Part shown: positions 23,078 to 34,221 of the stretch, piece by piece
How the letters are laid out: each line of letters opens with the position of its first letter
Numbering within the stretch: the first letter of the stretch is position 1
Assembly (NCBI GenBank): GCA_003339415.1
Contig: PDHQ01000081.1
Span: 1 to 64,000 of the forward strand
DNA: 64,000 nt
Source of the DNA: Ophiocordyceps camponoti-saundersi (nom. inval.)
Taxonomy: Eukaryota > Ascomycota > Sordariomycetes > Hypocreales > Ophiocordycipitaceae
Reading direction: 5' to 3'
Program-made: the position numbers and the translations under genes
The notes under the pieces: generated by a model
The model's database searches: none
The model's input: the letters and a program-made list of their open reading frames with translations, nothing else
What the model was told of the DNA's origin: nothing

Positions 23078-23981
23078 TCACGTCTCTCTCGTCACCGGTT
23101 CGTCTGTCCTTTTGGCTTCGCCGAAGACGGCGTCGCCTTGATCGATGCACGTCTGCACGTCGTCGCCGCCGACACCTCTGTCTCTCCAGGCGACCAGCAG
23201 CCGCCGCGGCAGCTCCCATTGCTTCCGAGCCTCGTCCTCCCTGCCCTCGTGGACGAGGAGACGCAAGCGCGGGGGAGTTGCCAGCACCTCGATCGCCAGT
23301 TGTCTGCTCTTTCGTCTTCGCGCCCTGGCCTTTGCCTCTTCCGAGTCCGGGGCGGGCATAGAGTCGCGCAGGGTCTCGCGGATGGAAGACGCCTGGCTGT
23401 AGATTTGGGAGATGACGGGGTCGAGTGTCGAAGCGAGCGGTTTCAAGGGATCCATGCTGGCGCGCATCTTTTGAGGTGCCGTGTGTGTCGGGTTAGCAAA
23501 GTTGCTCGGTTCTTTAGTGAGAAACAATGACAACCTTTCGTATCGTCTCGGTAGCAGAGATGAGCTTGCTATAATTGTCGTAGACGAGAGCCTTTTTCTC
23601 AGCATCCAAGGCCCGAACCTCGGCAACGACGCGGGTATAGAGTTTTAGCAGCGTCTCGATGCCTGCGCGGGAGGCCAAAGCATCGACGTAAGCGACGGCG
23701 TCCAAGTCTGCGGCGTCGAGATCGCTAGTTGGGACTTCGGAATCGGGAACGTCTGTTCGAGGCGTCGTATTTGTCGTCGTCGTCGTCGCCGTCGGGAGGT
23801 TGTAGTATTCGCGGAGGGCGGCGCGGTTGGATCGTGAGGGTTGTTGCTGTTGTGGTAGTTGCTTCGCTGGTCCTGGGGCCGGAGAGGCTGGTGATGAAGT
23901 GTTGTTTGATCCGCCTTCCGAGAGGGTTGATGAGGGAAGACGGCGGGGAGGAGGGTCGCGTGGGGAAGCGATAGTCGACAT
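23078..23981 (-). CDS. VPS51: GARP complex subunit Vps51
   Basis: Minus-strand exon 1 (23981-23535) and exon 2 (23467-23078) give 278 residues. Splicing yields SATETIRKMRASMDPLKPL, the core Vps51 motif. The N-terminus is Pro/Ser/Gln-rich, followed by NRAALREYYNL, then the Vps51 region AAYVD-like segment (AVAYVDALASRAGIETLLKLY) and DAEKKALVYDNYSKLI, with coiled-coil character. Vps51 joins Vps52/53/54 in the GARP tether for endosome-to-Golgi vesicles and contacts the SNARE Tlg1 through its N-terminus in yeast. The C-terminus is Arg-rich. The promoter side carries GTCACGTG at 24140-24147. The stop is convergent with NIF3. Confidence 0.9.
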
Positions 23982-24139
23982 GTTTGGTCTGGAGATTTTC
24001 AGGAGGGACGGAGGAGGAAGAGAAGGGGGGTGAACACGTAGGAGGAGGACGAAGTGAATGAGGGTGGTGATGGAGGAGAGGTCGATGAGATGGTGGCTTA
24101 CTGCCAGGAACGGTAGGCGGTGAGCGAGCTTCAGAGAGA

Positions 24140-24147
24140 GTCACGTG
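24140..24147. promoter_or_regulatory. GTCACGTG E-box upstream of VPS51
   Basis: A perfect GTCACGTG octamer inside GAGTCACGTG, 160 bp upstream of the VPS51 start on the minus strand. The same decamer occurs upstream of LIG1 and SKI3. It matches the Cbf1/bHLH-type consensus RTCACRTG; the role is inferred. Confidence 0.4.
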
Positions 24148-24284
24148 ATGATCGTCATCTCGTATAAGACAAGAACGACTGCGGCCCAATTACAGGCATA
24201 AAACACCAAGATCGTTACTGACATACAAAAACTCGTACGCCAAAGAAGACAATGAAAGGTCGAAATCAAGCATTAAAACGCGGC

Positions 24285-24289
24285 AAAAA
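24285..24289 (-). terminator. RNA polymerase III T5 terminator
   Basis: Five A on the plus strand give TTTTT on the minus strand, beginning 6 nt after the tRNA 3' end. This is the expected Pol III stop and supports a transcribed tRNA gene. Confidence 0.6.
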
Positions 24290-24294
24290 GAAGT

Positions 24295-24423
24295 GTCCCC
24301 GGCAGGATTTGAACCTGCGGCCTTCGTACCAACGCTGTTCTCAAGTAAGGATATTTTAGGCTGTAAAGATGCTTTCGCTAGGTAGGGAATGTGTACGATG
24401 CTCTACCACTGAGCTACGGGGAC
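24295..24423 (-). tRNA. Intron-containing tRNA gene, anticodon unassigned
   Basis: Read on the minus strand, GTCCCCG at the 5' end pairs with CGGGGAC at the 3' end. The D arm is GCTCAGTGGTAGAGC, which holds a good A box. The T arm is GCAGG TTCAAAT CCTGC, a good B box. The anticodon stem TCGTA/TACGA is interrupted by a loop about 58 nt too long, so an intron is present. With the usual splice position after nucleotide 37, the loop would read CACATT plus G, i.e. anticodon CAT with A instead of the nearly universal U33. I therefore do not name the amino acid. A minus-strand T5 follows. It could be a divergent or non-functional copy. Confidence 0.7.
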
Positions 24424-26350
24424 GGTAGTCTTACTTAACAGACTGATTGATAAAGGTATGGGGGAGGGGGATTTTGGGCCTGCGGATGAGGGGTTTTTCC
24501 GCTGAATTACGGAAGCTTTGGACTTGGGTTGGCTCGCCTTTGCCTTACCTTTTACCTTGGCCCGGTTCAAGACTTGGACTGCCCAAGGTTCTTCACTTTT
24601 CTCTTATTCATTGTTGTCTTATTCTATGCTACCCGCCTGACTGCTCTCTCATCTTCCAACTTTGACTCAGCCTTTAGTCTCCGACTTCCCTTCTATAAAC
24701 TCCTTCAGCCCCTCCTCGTGTATCCTTTCAATCTCTCTCGCCGAGAAGTTTCCGCCTGCTTTCTCTCTTCAGCCAGGTCACTTCGCCTCTGTATTTTATC
24801 ACTGCTCAGGTTATATATCTGCAACCAGTGGATTCTTCCGGGTCGAGCCACATGTCTTCATCGTCTTCGTCATCGGCAAACTCGTCGCCCCATCAGTTCA
24901 TATCCTCGTCGTACTGGTAATCGTCTTGTTGGACTTTAGGCTCCGCACCGCTCTTCGCTCTCCCGCAGACACAGTCAAGTCCCGATCTTCGACATACTGT
25001 AGGCGTCTTCGTTTCATCACAATCTCCGTCTGACTGAATACCTGTTTCCCGGACTGGCTGCCCGCCTTTCCGCATCAGGGACACCCTGACGCGACCCCTT
25101 GGCATCTGCTTGTAAGTGACGCCATACTTTTCCTCATGAGACCAGTCAATACCGTTGCGAATCTCGTTCTTCTGTGCCTTAATCGACCTTATCCCTCCCC
25201 TCTCGTGGCCGCAGGTTGCCATGCCAAAGTACATGTACTCAGAGAGCGTCATGTCAAAGTGCAAGCAGCGCAACGACGCCGACCAGGACAGCGCTTGCGG
25301 AGATTAACGTCCCGGGGAAACTCCTTGACCATTATCTTACTGGGTTCGGAGAGTGTCACATTGTCACTAGTTTGCCTAAGAGTCGATCAGAGTCGATCCT
25401 TGCCGTTGATCGATTGACGGAGAAGGGCACTGCGTAGTTTTCTTGATTGCGTGTCTCAAAGCCGAGACTTGGGTGGCATTAAATCGGTACGTCAGTATTA
25501 TCTGGCTGAAAAATGCTCCGCTGGTAGAAGCATCTTTCCTTGTCGAGGTCCTTGAGGACGGACACAGGTCTCATTATAGTATACATCTGTGTCACCTTTA
25601 TCAAGATGCAGTTGAATACCAATGGAAAACTATTGCATGCATATGTAGTTGTGTCTTGTATTCAACCCCGAGGCTGCTTGAAAGACGCAAAGTCGCTTCA
25701 TACAGGTCAAGAGTCGGCTGTTCAAAGCATGTGCTTCAAGATTTCTACACTATTAAGAGCTATCTTTTAAACGCCTCTCGTAAGCATCCGTAAAGCGAGC
25801 TAATCCTCTCATCTCAGTCACCGATGCTAAAAGCCTAAGCAGCCGAGAAGCCGTTTCTTTAAGCGAAGAAAGGGCAGAACAAAGCCTTGATGTTTTGTGT
25901 TCTTTCCACCCCCTACGGAGTATCGTACGCTCTATCTGTATGACGTTCAAAAAAGGTGAGCCAAGCGAATGTTCCATGACAGCTTCTGTGGGTCTCTTAT
26001 GCATGCCGCACGTGGCAGATTCCGGGATGCAAGCTTCCATCTGAGATGGAACGGACACATGAGATGAAAAGAGAGGAAATTTAGCAGGTGCATATCCGTA
26101 CAATGAACAATGAGCATATGAAAGGTGATTGTTTTCACATGTATATACTCACAAAGCAGTAGATTTTTTTCCCCTATCATCCAACTCGAGTGCTCTAGTG
26201 CCCACCTCCAGCCTCAGACATAGAAGCACAGCAACAGACAGAAATCAGGACAATCATTGTTCCGAACCCGCCCATCACCAAAACTCTCCTTATCCCAACC
26301 AACCTAGCCCAAGCCACATCCTACAAAAAAGACATCACCACAGCACCAAA
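24424..26350. other. Gene-poor region around a decayed frame
   Basis: Apart from the probable pseudogene at 24790-25273, no gene is supported. Open frames on both strands are short and without known motifs. Plus-strand sequence at 24530-24800 is T-rich. The right end holds the promoter and leader of the helix-hairpin-helix gene. Confidence 0.45.
24790..25273 (-). pseudogene. Decayed gene fragment, unknown protein
   Basis: A minus-strand frame of 126 codons (25273-24893) contains protein-like sequence (SEYMYFGMATCGHE, WSHEEKYGVTYKQMPRGRVRVSLMRKGG) and ends at a TGA. The frame resumes at once with acidic, protein-like sequence (WGDEFADDEDDEDMWLDPEE). Upstream, coding-like sequence continues in a different frame. 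One stop and one frame change suggest a broken gene; the TGA next to TGG could be a RIP-type G-to-A. I do not know the family. A small intron or a C-terminal exon of a real gene is the alternative. Confidence 0.4.
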
Positions 26351-27202
26351 ATGGCATCTACAACGCCCAAAGCAGAAGAAATCTCCCGCAAAGACTTCGA
26401 CGCCCTCCTAGCCCAATACGCGACCATCTTCGAAGCCACAAGCAAGTCGAAAACCAAAGCCGGAACCTCAAGCCGGAAAGCCGAAGCCGACACCGACAGA
26501 AAGACGCTCGCCGAACTAGACGAATACCGCTACGTCACGGCGCCGAGCATCTTCGGTCCCGAAGCTCGTAAGCGAGAGATGGGCTTGGAGGATGTGAAGC
26601 GCTTGGTAGAATGGAAGCTGTAAGGCATTCCTTACAGATACACAGTCTTCAGCAGCTAATACAAAGGGCAACAAAAAAAAAGCCGCCACGGCACATACCG
26701 CCCAAAACTAATGTCCCTCGTCTCCTCCAACGAAGCAAACCAAGTCCAGAAAACAATCCAAGAAGCAATCAGCATCTACACCACCTCAGCGACAGCAGCA
26801 CTAACCAAGCTAACGACATTACGAGGCATCGGCCCCGCAACCGCCTCGCTCGTCCTCTCCGTCCACGACGCTAGAGCCTGCATCTTCTTCTCGGACGAGG
26901 CCTTCCGCTGGCTTTGTCGCGACGGGGATGGAGGCGCTGCTATTCGTTATACCGCCGCTGAGTATGGTGCCTTGTGCGAGGCTGCTGCTTCGGTTGTGAG
27001 ACGGATTGATGTTGGGGCTGTGGAGGTGGAAAAGGTGGCGTATGTCGTTATGAGAAGCGAGGGTCATGATATGTCCGGTCGTGATTCGTCCGCCAAGGCA
27101 CGGCGCGAGCCTAGTCCTGTCGTCGAGGTGCGAAGATCGAAGCGACAAAGAACCGTCAAGAACGCGCCGGAATCGGAGAAACCCACCCGCCGCAACACCT
27201 AG
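26351..27202 (+). CDS. Conserved fungal protein with a helix-hairpin-helix motif
   Basis: Exons 26351-26619 and 26683-27202 give 262 residues, spliced GT...AG with a CTAAT branch-like site. Readable motifs are LDEYRYVTAPSIF, VKRLVEWKLRHGTYRP across the splice, LRGIGPATASLVLSVH (about residues 136-151) and IFFSDEAFRWLC. The LxGIGPATAS segment is a helix-hairpin-helix like that of base-excision DNA glycosylases and other DNA binders. I recall homologous hypothetical proteins in many Pezizomycotina, without a defined function. A catalytic lysine or aspartate of a glycosylase was not identified. The C-terminal tail is basic with a possible nuclear localisation signal (RRSKRQRTVK). It is in tandem with RMI1, 66 bp downstream. 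Confidence 0.82.
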
Positions 27203-27268
27203 AAAAACACCAACACCCATCCATCGATTCCATCTTCACCATCATCCTCATCCCCTCTCCCTCCAACA

Positions 27269-27976
27269 ATGGATCTCACAACCCAGCTCCGAGCCTCCCT
27301 CCTCGCAAGCTCCCTCCCACCCCCCTCAACAACCTTCCTAACCTCACTAATAACATCCCGCACTCCACCACCCCCCCTGCCCTCCCTCCTAGCAACAGCC
27401 AAAGCCAGGCTCCTAGCCAGCGACCTAACCTCCTCCACCTCCCTCTTCGACGCCGCCCTCCTATCCGCCTTACCGCCAGCAGCGACTTCGCCGACAGCCG
27501 CTTCCGTGAGGCTGACGCGAGACACTCACGTCCAGGTCCTCGACGTAGAGGACTTGTCGCTCAGTCGCTGGGAGCAGGCCGAGGCCCTACGCGAGGTGGC
27601 GCGCGGGGAACGAACTTCGGGACGTCAGATTGTGCGCCTCGATGAGAGTGCTGAGGCCGGGGTCGCGGATGAGGTTCCGCAGAGACCTGCTAATGAGCCC
27701 TCCCGTCGCCATGATAACGCTACCCATCGTCTTGTGCTACAGGACTGTCGCGGCACGCGCGTCTATGCCGTTGAGCTTCGTCGCCTTCCTCGTATTGGTG
27801 TCCGCTCTACTGCCATGGGCGAAAAGATTCTCCTCCGAGCTGGTACCGTCGTTGCTCGTGGTACTGTTCTACTCGCTCCCGAGTCGTGCCTCTTACTCGG
27901 TGGTCGTATCGACGCCTGGCACGACGCCTGGGCCAATTCGCGTTTACAAAGGCTTGAAGAGATCGCAAACAATTGA
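27269..27976 (+). CDS. RMI1: RecQ-mediated genome instability protein 1
   Basis: Single-exon gene of 235 residues, close to yeast Rmi1 (241). The N-terminal half is low-complexity Leu/Pro/Ser. The OB-fold core starts around VQVLDVEDLSLSRWEQAEAL and continues through GRQIVRLDE, HRLVLQDCRGTRVYAVEL, MGEKILLRAGTVVARGTVLL and LLGGRIDAWHDAW; the last two segments are diagnostic. Rmi1 forms the STR/BTR dissolvasome with the Sgs1/BLM helicase and topoisomerase III and stimulates double Holliday junction dissolution in the nucleus. It is convergent with SKI3, with 130 bp between the stops. Confidence 0.9.
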   Translation: MDLTTQLRASLLASSLPPPSTTFLTSLITSRTPPPPLPSLLATAKARLLASDLTSSTSLFDAALLSALPPAATSPTAASVRLTRDTHVQVLDVEDLSLSRWEQAEALREVARGERTSGRQIVRLDESAEAGVADEVPQRPANEPSRRHDNATHRLVLQDCRGTRVYAVELRRLPRIGVRSTAMGEKILLRAGTVVARGTVLLAPESCLLLGGRIDAWHDAWANSRLQRLEEIANN

Positions 27977-28106
27977 CTGCTTAATTGAGGGAGGCTATGA
28001 AGATGTATGAGAAAAAGGAGGCATCATGATTTCACGACACGACAGGGCGCGTCTCGTCGCATCGACACGAGACAAATACCCACATTCTAATCTCTCAATG
28101 TTCTAT

Positions 28107-31100
28107 TCATATACCCTCCGTTACAGCCCGCAGAGCCTCCCACCCACCAGCAGCCCAGGGCGCGACGACAATCGCTCTCTGCGCGTCCGCCGCCATGCCC
28201 GTGCCGGCGTGCGCCCTCGCCAGTTGCTCCGCCTCGAGCACTCCTTTCGGCGGAATGCCCCGGGCAGCGACGCGAAGCGCCATGGCCGCCGCGTGTCCGT
28301 CGCCCGTCATCTCAGCCAGCGAGCCCCAGCCATCGGGCAGGTGCGGTCGCAGCATGACGTCCGTCTGCATCTGGGCCAGCATCTCATCCTCGCGGGAGCC
28401 GTCGTCGACCGCGCCGGCCATGGCTATGGCACCCAGCACGTCCCCCGCCTGGCTCTGCTCGGCCGCCGTAACGCCGTCGCTGGCGCGCAGACCGTGCAGC
28501 GCCTCTGCCACGGCCTCGAGTCCGTCCTCGTCCTCGTCGAGAAGGGCCACGGCGCCCATCAGCAGCACGCTCTGCGCATGATCCGGCCGCGTCTCCACCA
28601 CGTCCAGGAGCACGGAGCGAGCCCTCTGGCGGGAATCCTCCGAGCCCTGCGCCCAGAGCGCCTGCGCCAAAAGGCAGGCCGCGTCCGGATCGCCGCCCGA
28701 CTCTTTGAGAGCGGCCTCCAGAGCCTTCTCGGCCTCGTTATAGGCGCCGAGGAAGAAGTGTCCGAGCCCCGTCGTCAGATGCGCCGAAAGCCTGGCCCGC
28801 TTCCTCTGCTCGCTCGTCAGCTCGCCCTCGCCCTCTTCGCCGCTGAGCCCGAGGGCCGTCTCGCCGCACTCGACGGCCTGGTCATACGAGCCGCCGGCCA
28901 GGTAGGCCCTGGCCAGATCCGCCTTGGCCAGCGTGAACCTCACCAGGCTCTCGGCCGACTCCGTCGTCTCGTAGTCGGCTTCGATGGCGCTGCACATGTC
29001 CTCGAGAGTACGGATTGCGCGCGTGCTATCGCGGGTCCGCTCCTGGAAAAGCGTCGCCAGATGCATAAAGACGAGGTCTTGTGGCCTCAGACTCCTCACC
29101 TGGCCCAGTGCGAACAGCGGCTGGATCAGCGAGACGGCCGAAGTGCCCCCCGGCGCACCAGATAAGACGTGGTCAAAGACGGCCGCCGCGTAATGCTGCC
29201 GACTCGGTAGCGAAGACGCTTCGGCAATGTCCATGGCGTGCGTGAAGAGGCTTCGGGCCTCCTTGACGTCTCCCACCAGCAGCGCGATAAAGGCCTGTCC
29301 CAGCCAGGCGTGCGCGTAGTCCGGGTCGGCCGACTGCGCTCGGGTGTAGGCCTCGTTGGCGAGCTTCAGGTCCCTCGAAAGCAGCGCCAGCGTCCCGAGG
29401 TTGGTCCACGTCGCCGGGCTGCGCTCGTTCAGGTGCAAGCTCCTGACCAGGGCGTGCTGCGAGACGGCCGGGTTGATCTCGCTCGTGGCGACGCCCAGGG
29501 CGTTCCAGAACTCGGCGTTGCCACTCTCCAGCTCGATGGACCGCTTGAAGGCCCGCACCGCCGCTCGGAGATAGCTGCTCGGCTTGCGGCGCAGATGATA
29601 CGGCAGGCAGACGTGAGCTCGGTGCTCGGCCCAGCCCAGGTTGTAATGGGCCACGGCTTGGGCGTGCTGATCGCCAGAGGAGACGTGTATGGCCTGCTTG
29701 TGGCAGAGAATGGTCGCGTGGACGCATCTGGTGCGATCCACGCCCGACTGCTCGTCCTCGGAGTAGATGCCCTTTGCACAGACGACATCGGTCCCCACCT
29801 TGTCGACATTAGCGAGGAATTTGTACGCATCTTGATCGCCGGCCTCCAACAAGGCCTTGATCGCCTGCGTGGGAAAGTCGGCAGCTCGGCTGTGCACCGA
29901 TGTAAAGATGGAACAGGCTTCGGCCACGCTCTTCCAAAAGTTAAAGGTTCCTCTGACTTTAGCAGCCGTACTGGCGGCGGCGACGTCGATGGTGTCGATG
30001 GCCAGCTGAACGGCTTTGCCGAAGAAGCCCTTTTCGACGCTCACGAGGGCATTCTCCGCCATCGTCTGCAGAAGAGCCAATATGACGCCCTCTTCCGCCG
30101 GCCGCGTCTCGAGCACGGATTGATACAGGACCACGGCCTCGTCGTACTCGCCCAGCTCGCGCTTGATGTTGGCGAGCATGTACTTTGTGAACCAGGTGTC
30201 GGCCGAGACGTCTCGACCGTCGGTCTCTAGCTCCTGGGCGTTAAGGATGGCCTTGGTCGCCGCCACATACCGTCCTGAGCTATGGTAGCTCTCGCCCAGA
30301 CCGACCCAAGAGTGGTAGTCGTCGGGCGACAGCTTCAAGGCCGACTGGAAGGAGACGATGGCCTTGCGAAAGTCCTGCTTGTTCAGTTCGGCGACGCCAA
30401 GGGCGGAAAAGGGCCAGCTGATGCCCTTCCTCTTCGACCCTGGCGGCGGCTTCACCACGCCCGAGTCGACGACTCGCCGCGCCACGAGCTCGACACGCTC
30501 CCAGTCGGCGTCTTCGGCAAAAGACTGAGCCAGACTCTGGGCGGAGATGACCTCAGCCGAGGAGAGCTCGAGAGCCTTTTGGAAGCAGCGCCGGGCTCTC
30601 TTCCGGTCTTTGGCATAGTCGCGATAATAGACGCCGAGGCTGGTGTAGGCTGGAGCGAGCTTCATGTTGTTGCCGAGTGCTGCTAACCAGTAGGAATATG
30701 CGCACTCTCCTTTCTTCTGCTTTCTTGCCTGCCGGCTCTCGTCAAGATTCCATATGCAGCAGCCGACGCGGTGCTGCGTATCGGCCAGCAATTCCTTGGC
30801 CGCGAAGCCTTGCGCCTCCAGGGGCTCGATGCAGCTCATCAGCTCGTCCTTGGCCGTTTGCCAGTCACCCTTGAGAGCCTTAACCCAGGCCGCCTCCGTT
30901 TTGACCCGCAAATTGGATCCGTCTCTCTCGAGGGCGCGGCTGAGAAAGTCGATGGCCTGTTCGTATTCCTGCTCTTCCTCGTAGATGAGCCCGACGCCGA
31001 TGAGTGCCGAAGTACGCGTCTCGTCGTGGTTGAGAACGCCGTCGAATAGGGTCTTGGCCTCTTGGTGATGCCGCGGGGACTGGTAGTAGACCAGAGCGGT

Positions 31101-32435
31101 GGCGAGACATAGAGAATACGCGTCCTGCGTGTTCTGAAAGGAGAGTCCGGTCATTGAACGTTCCTTGCTCAAAAACTGTAGAGCCTTGCGCATGTACTCA
31201 ACCGTAGTTTCGTACTCGCCCAGCTGCAAGAAGTAGTGACCGACGAGCCGGTATGCAAAACTTGACTCGGTCGCACCGATGCCCTCTGTCATCATGACCA
31301 GGCGGTCCACGTCCGTCAGTGGCAGTGAAGTGGGAGCGCCGCCGTCGTCATCGTCCTCACTCTCATCCGAGTTGACTGCCAGAGCCTCGGCTTCATCTTC
31401 CGTCTTCGGCTCGGGAAAGGGCGAGAAGTTGCTCGTCAGATAGGCCTTGATGACCTTATACAAGTCAGCGTCAGGAAAGAATGAGCAATAGCCTCGGAGC
31501 AAGCCAGCATCCCAGTCCGATATCTCCTTGTTGTCTTGCCAGTTGATGGTGATGTCCCACGCGAGCCTGAAGGGGTGATTAATGACGACCATGTCCTTGG
31601 CCAGACCAAGAACGACGGCTTGCTGCTCGGGCTTGGCAGCAGGCGTTAAGACGAAGAGGCGATCGTAGCAATACTGAAGTACTTTCTCTTCGTACGTGCG
31701 TCTCACGTCGTCGTCGGCGGTCCAGTTGATCAGCTGGCGGTAGAGATGTTCCAGCCGGCTCTGGCCGTAGACTTCACGCTTGACCTCGACAGTCACGTCG
31801 CTTAGATTGGCGCCCAGGCGAGTGCGCCGCTCGCCGATGAGCTTATTGATGCGCTTCTTCTCGGCATCTTCGACTATGCGAGCGATGGACTCATACGTCT
31901 GCGCCGGCTGCGGAAAGCGACCCTCTAAGACGGGGTATAGGGGGCTCTCTGGAAGCCGAATCCACAAGGCATCGGCATACTCCAAAGAGCTGCCGTGGCA
32001 TCTAGCAAAGTCGACAAATTTGTCGACGACGTCTTGAGACTTGTACGCCTCCCCCGCGTCGGCAAGGATCTGAGCTAAGCTGATGACAGCACGCTGATAG
32101 GCGGACAACTTGGCTGGCCCCTGTTTTTCATAGAGTTTGACGAGTCCCTGGTACGCTTGAGGGTCTTGAGGACGCGTCGCTACGGCAGCGAGGTAGACGT
32201 TTTCGGCCTCGGTCAGCTCATGCTTGTTGTCGAGGGCGAAAGCTAGGAAAACACGCCTTGGGAGAATCGAGGTTAGCCAGTGGATTAGAGGCAACAGACA
32301 GGCAGAAGCAACTCACCCCTGGTAGTTGTTAGCATCCTTCTGGAGCAACTCCCGGGCGACCTTGATGGCATCGTCGAACTTGTTCTGTCGGATGGCATCG
32401 TTGATGCTTTTCAGCATGGCCTTGTGTCCCGACAT
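28107..32435 (-). CDS. SKI3: Superkiller complex protein 3 (TPR protein Ski3)
   Basis: Minus-strand exon 1 (32435-32317) and exon 2 (32256-28107) give 1422 residues, the size expected for Ski3. The spliced start MSGHKAMLKSINDAIRQNKF leads into the first TPRs, with KVARELLQKDANNYQG joined to RVFLAFALDN. TPR-like repeats run to the end (for example YMRKALQFL, LGVYYRDYAKDRKRARRCF, WNALGVA, LGTLALLSRDLKLANEAYTRAQSADPDYAHAWLG cut into two repeats, and AYNEAEKALEAAL). An acidic patch (DESEDDDDGG) lies around 31340-31370. Ski3 scaffolds Ski2 and Ski8 to feed mRNA to the cytoplasmic exosome in 3'-5' decay. GTCACGTG lies 152 bp upstream. The large plus-strand frames inside are antisense shadows. Confidence 0.93.
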
Positions 32436-32586
32436 GACGATGGCAAGTCACGACATATGATCAAGGTCCGGCTATGGCTGACGGCCATTCTTTGGTTGGA
32501 GAGGTCAGTCAAGTAAAGAGCTGGCTTTTGAGGTGCAGTGAAGGAATATCCATGAACCTGCTCTCTGGCAGCTATTGAGGAAAAGA

Positions 32587-32594
32587 GTCACGTG
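32587..32594. promoter_or_regulatory. GTCACGTG E-box upstream of SKI3
   Basis: Perfect GTCACGTG within GAGTCACGTG, 152 bp upstream of the SKI3 start. It is the same 10-base word as upstream of LIG1 and VPS51. Cbf1/bHLH-type binding is inferred from the consensus only. Confidence 0.4.
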
Positions 32595-33097
32595 GTGGCG
32601 CAACGAGGGGCGTATCTCCGGGGGAATCGCCATTGTCCTCCAGCTACCCTATATGCACAAAATGTCACGATCTGTTTCTGCTTCCGTTTTTTGCGTGACA
32701 TGGAACAGTGTTAGGAGTCGAGCAAAGGTGAGCATATACATAGAGTCTGAAGCATACAAGGCTTCTATTCGCTGACTCTCACGAAGATACTCCTGATCTA
32801 TCGTTGAATCTCAGGCAAACACGCTTCGAGCCTTGAAGCAGAGATTTATGTATACCTCCCTCGGATATCTGCCACGGATATTAATAGAGCTGTCCCAGAG
32901 GTAGTTCCCGTGGGCTGCTGCAGCCTACTAGTGAAGCGTTGCACAAATATCCCATGGAACTCCCTAAAAGAGTTATTATTACCCAGTATTATTTGTGCCA
33001 AGGTCGTACGGTCAAGTCCTGCAGGCGGCGCTGCTCTTTTCTCACCACTCAAGGCAGACGAACCTCAACAAGGCGCCCTTGACGGGGGTTTGGGGGC

Positions 33098-33119
33098 TGT
33101 ACATACATATGTATGTACA
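33098..33119. repeat. 22-bp perfect palindrome
   Basis: TGTACATACAT followed by its exact reverse complement, with no spacer. It lies in the SKI3-MFS intergenic region, away from any gene I call. It could form a hairpin or be a by-product of local TACATA-type simple sequence. Confidence 0.8.
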
Positions 33120-34221
33120 TCCTTGTTGCGTAACCTTGCTCGACTGAGTACATAGGTATTACCGCGAGTTTGAGTCCTTTGGAGAGCCGTGTCCTACTCA
33201 ACAAGCAATGAATTCATGCCCGTCTCTCCCCTGCTGTGTGCTGGAGAAGACTGCGGAAGGACGAGGATTGGAATGAGGGCATCGCCAACCCATTGGACGA
33301 ACTTGACAGCGTTTACCAATACATTACGGTATACCCATCCGTCTAGCCCTTGCGATTCAGCTGAGCAGGTAAAAGCAGCCTCAACTGCACGGCACACAAC
33401 AGCTTACCAAAATCTCGGTGAGAAGGCCATCATCATCACCATCAACATCAGAAGAAGAAAGTCTTAGTTACCGAGTCTAGCAATCCCTGCAACTATGTAC
33501 TAGCTTGGGCACTGCCCCTACCCACCAGGTAGCTGTATCCGTATTCCATAGCAGTTGACCTCTTCTGATCACTCATGTTCACAATCAACTACCTAGGTAG
33601 TTACTTACTTACTTGCAAGTTGCCTACACCTAACTGCTGTCTATTCATCTAGTTTCACCTCGTATACACGTAGGGTCCGACAGCACGCATTTGTGGCATC
33701 AAGCCACTGAAGCCCCTGTTGGACACATACGGATTTAACGCCACCCTGTTCGACATCCCGTGCCTCCTCTACCTACCTACTTATCCATCCATGGCTTACC
33801 ACAGTATGTATGTATGTACACGCCGGTGGCCCCAAAAACACAAAGACATGAACGGAGCAAGCTTCAGCCTTGCTGGAACATCACCATGATAGGACATGAT
33901 CGCTCTCGATCCATGTTACCGAAGCTCGTGTGCCGGCCGAAACAGTCTTGCTTACATCTCAAGCTCTAATCTGATGGTATATCGTCGCGTGGATGACTCC
34001 TTATGCGCGCCGTCGGCCTGTAGAGTCAGCCGCACGTCACAGCCCGACCAACCGTGGCGTTGCCGCCAAGAGAAGCGAGTTCAGCTGAGTAGGCGGCCTC
34101 TTGTTTCGGTCACTATGGGCTCTTTGAGGCCCGTCCAGTAGTACTCATCGTCCAAAATTATCCCCTCTCTCTGTCTCTGGTGAAGATTCTCTAGCTTCTA
34201 CACTTGTTCTGTGTCTCGAGG

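Larger units (their letters stand above)
32436..34221. other. Divergent intergenic region, SKI3 to MFS transporter
   Basis: About 1.8 kb with no supported gene. GTCACGTG lies at 32587-32594 near SKI3. A perfect 22-bp palindrome lies at 33098-33119. TAGGTAG/CTTACTTAC words at about 33590-33620 and GTATGTATGTA words near 33800-33820 are simple intergenic repeats. Short frames (at most 92 codons) lack recognisable motifs. Confidence 0.5.

Noticed and set aside
24529..25033. Plus-strand frames with a hydrophobic start
   Set aside because: T-rich composition explains the hydrophobicity; they overlap the better minus-strand relic.
28026..29165. 379-codon plus-strand frame opposite SKI3
   Set aside because: Arg/His-rich shadow typical of GC-rich third positions; SKI3 reads as TPRs throughout.
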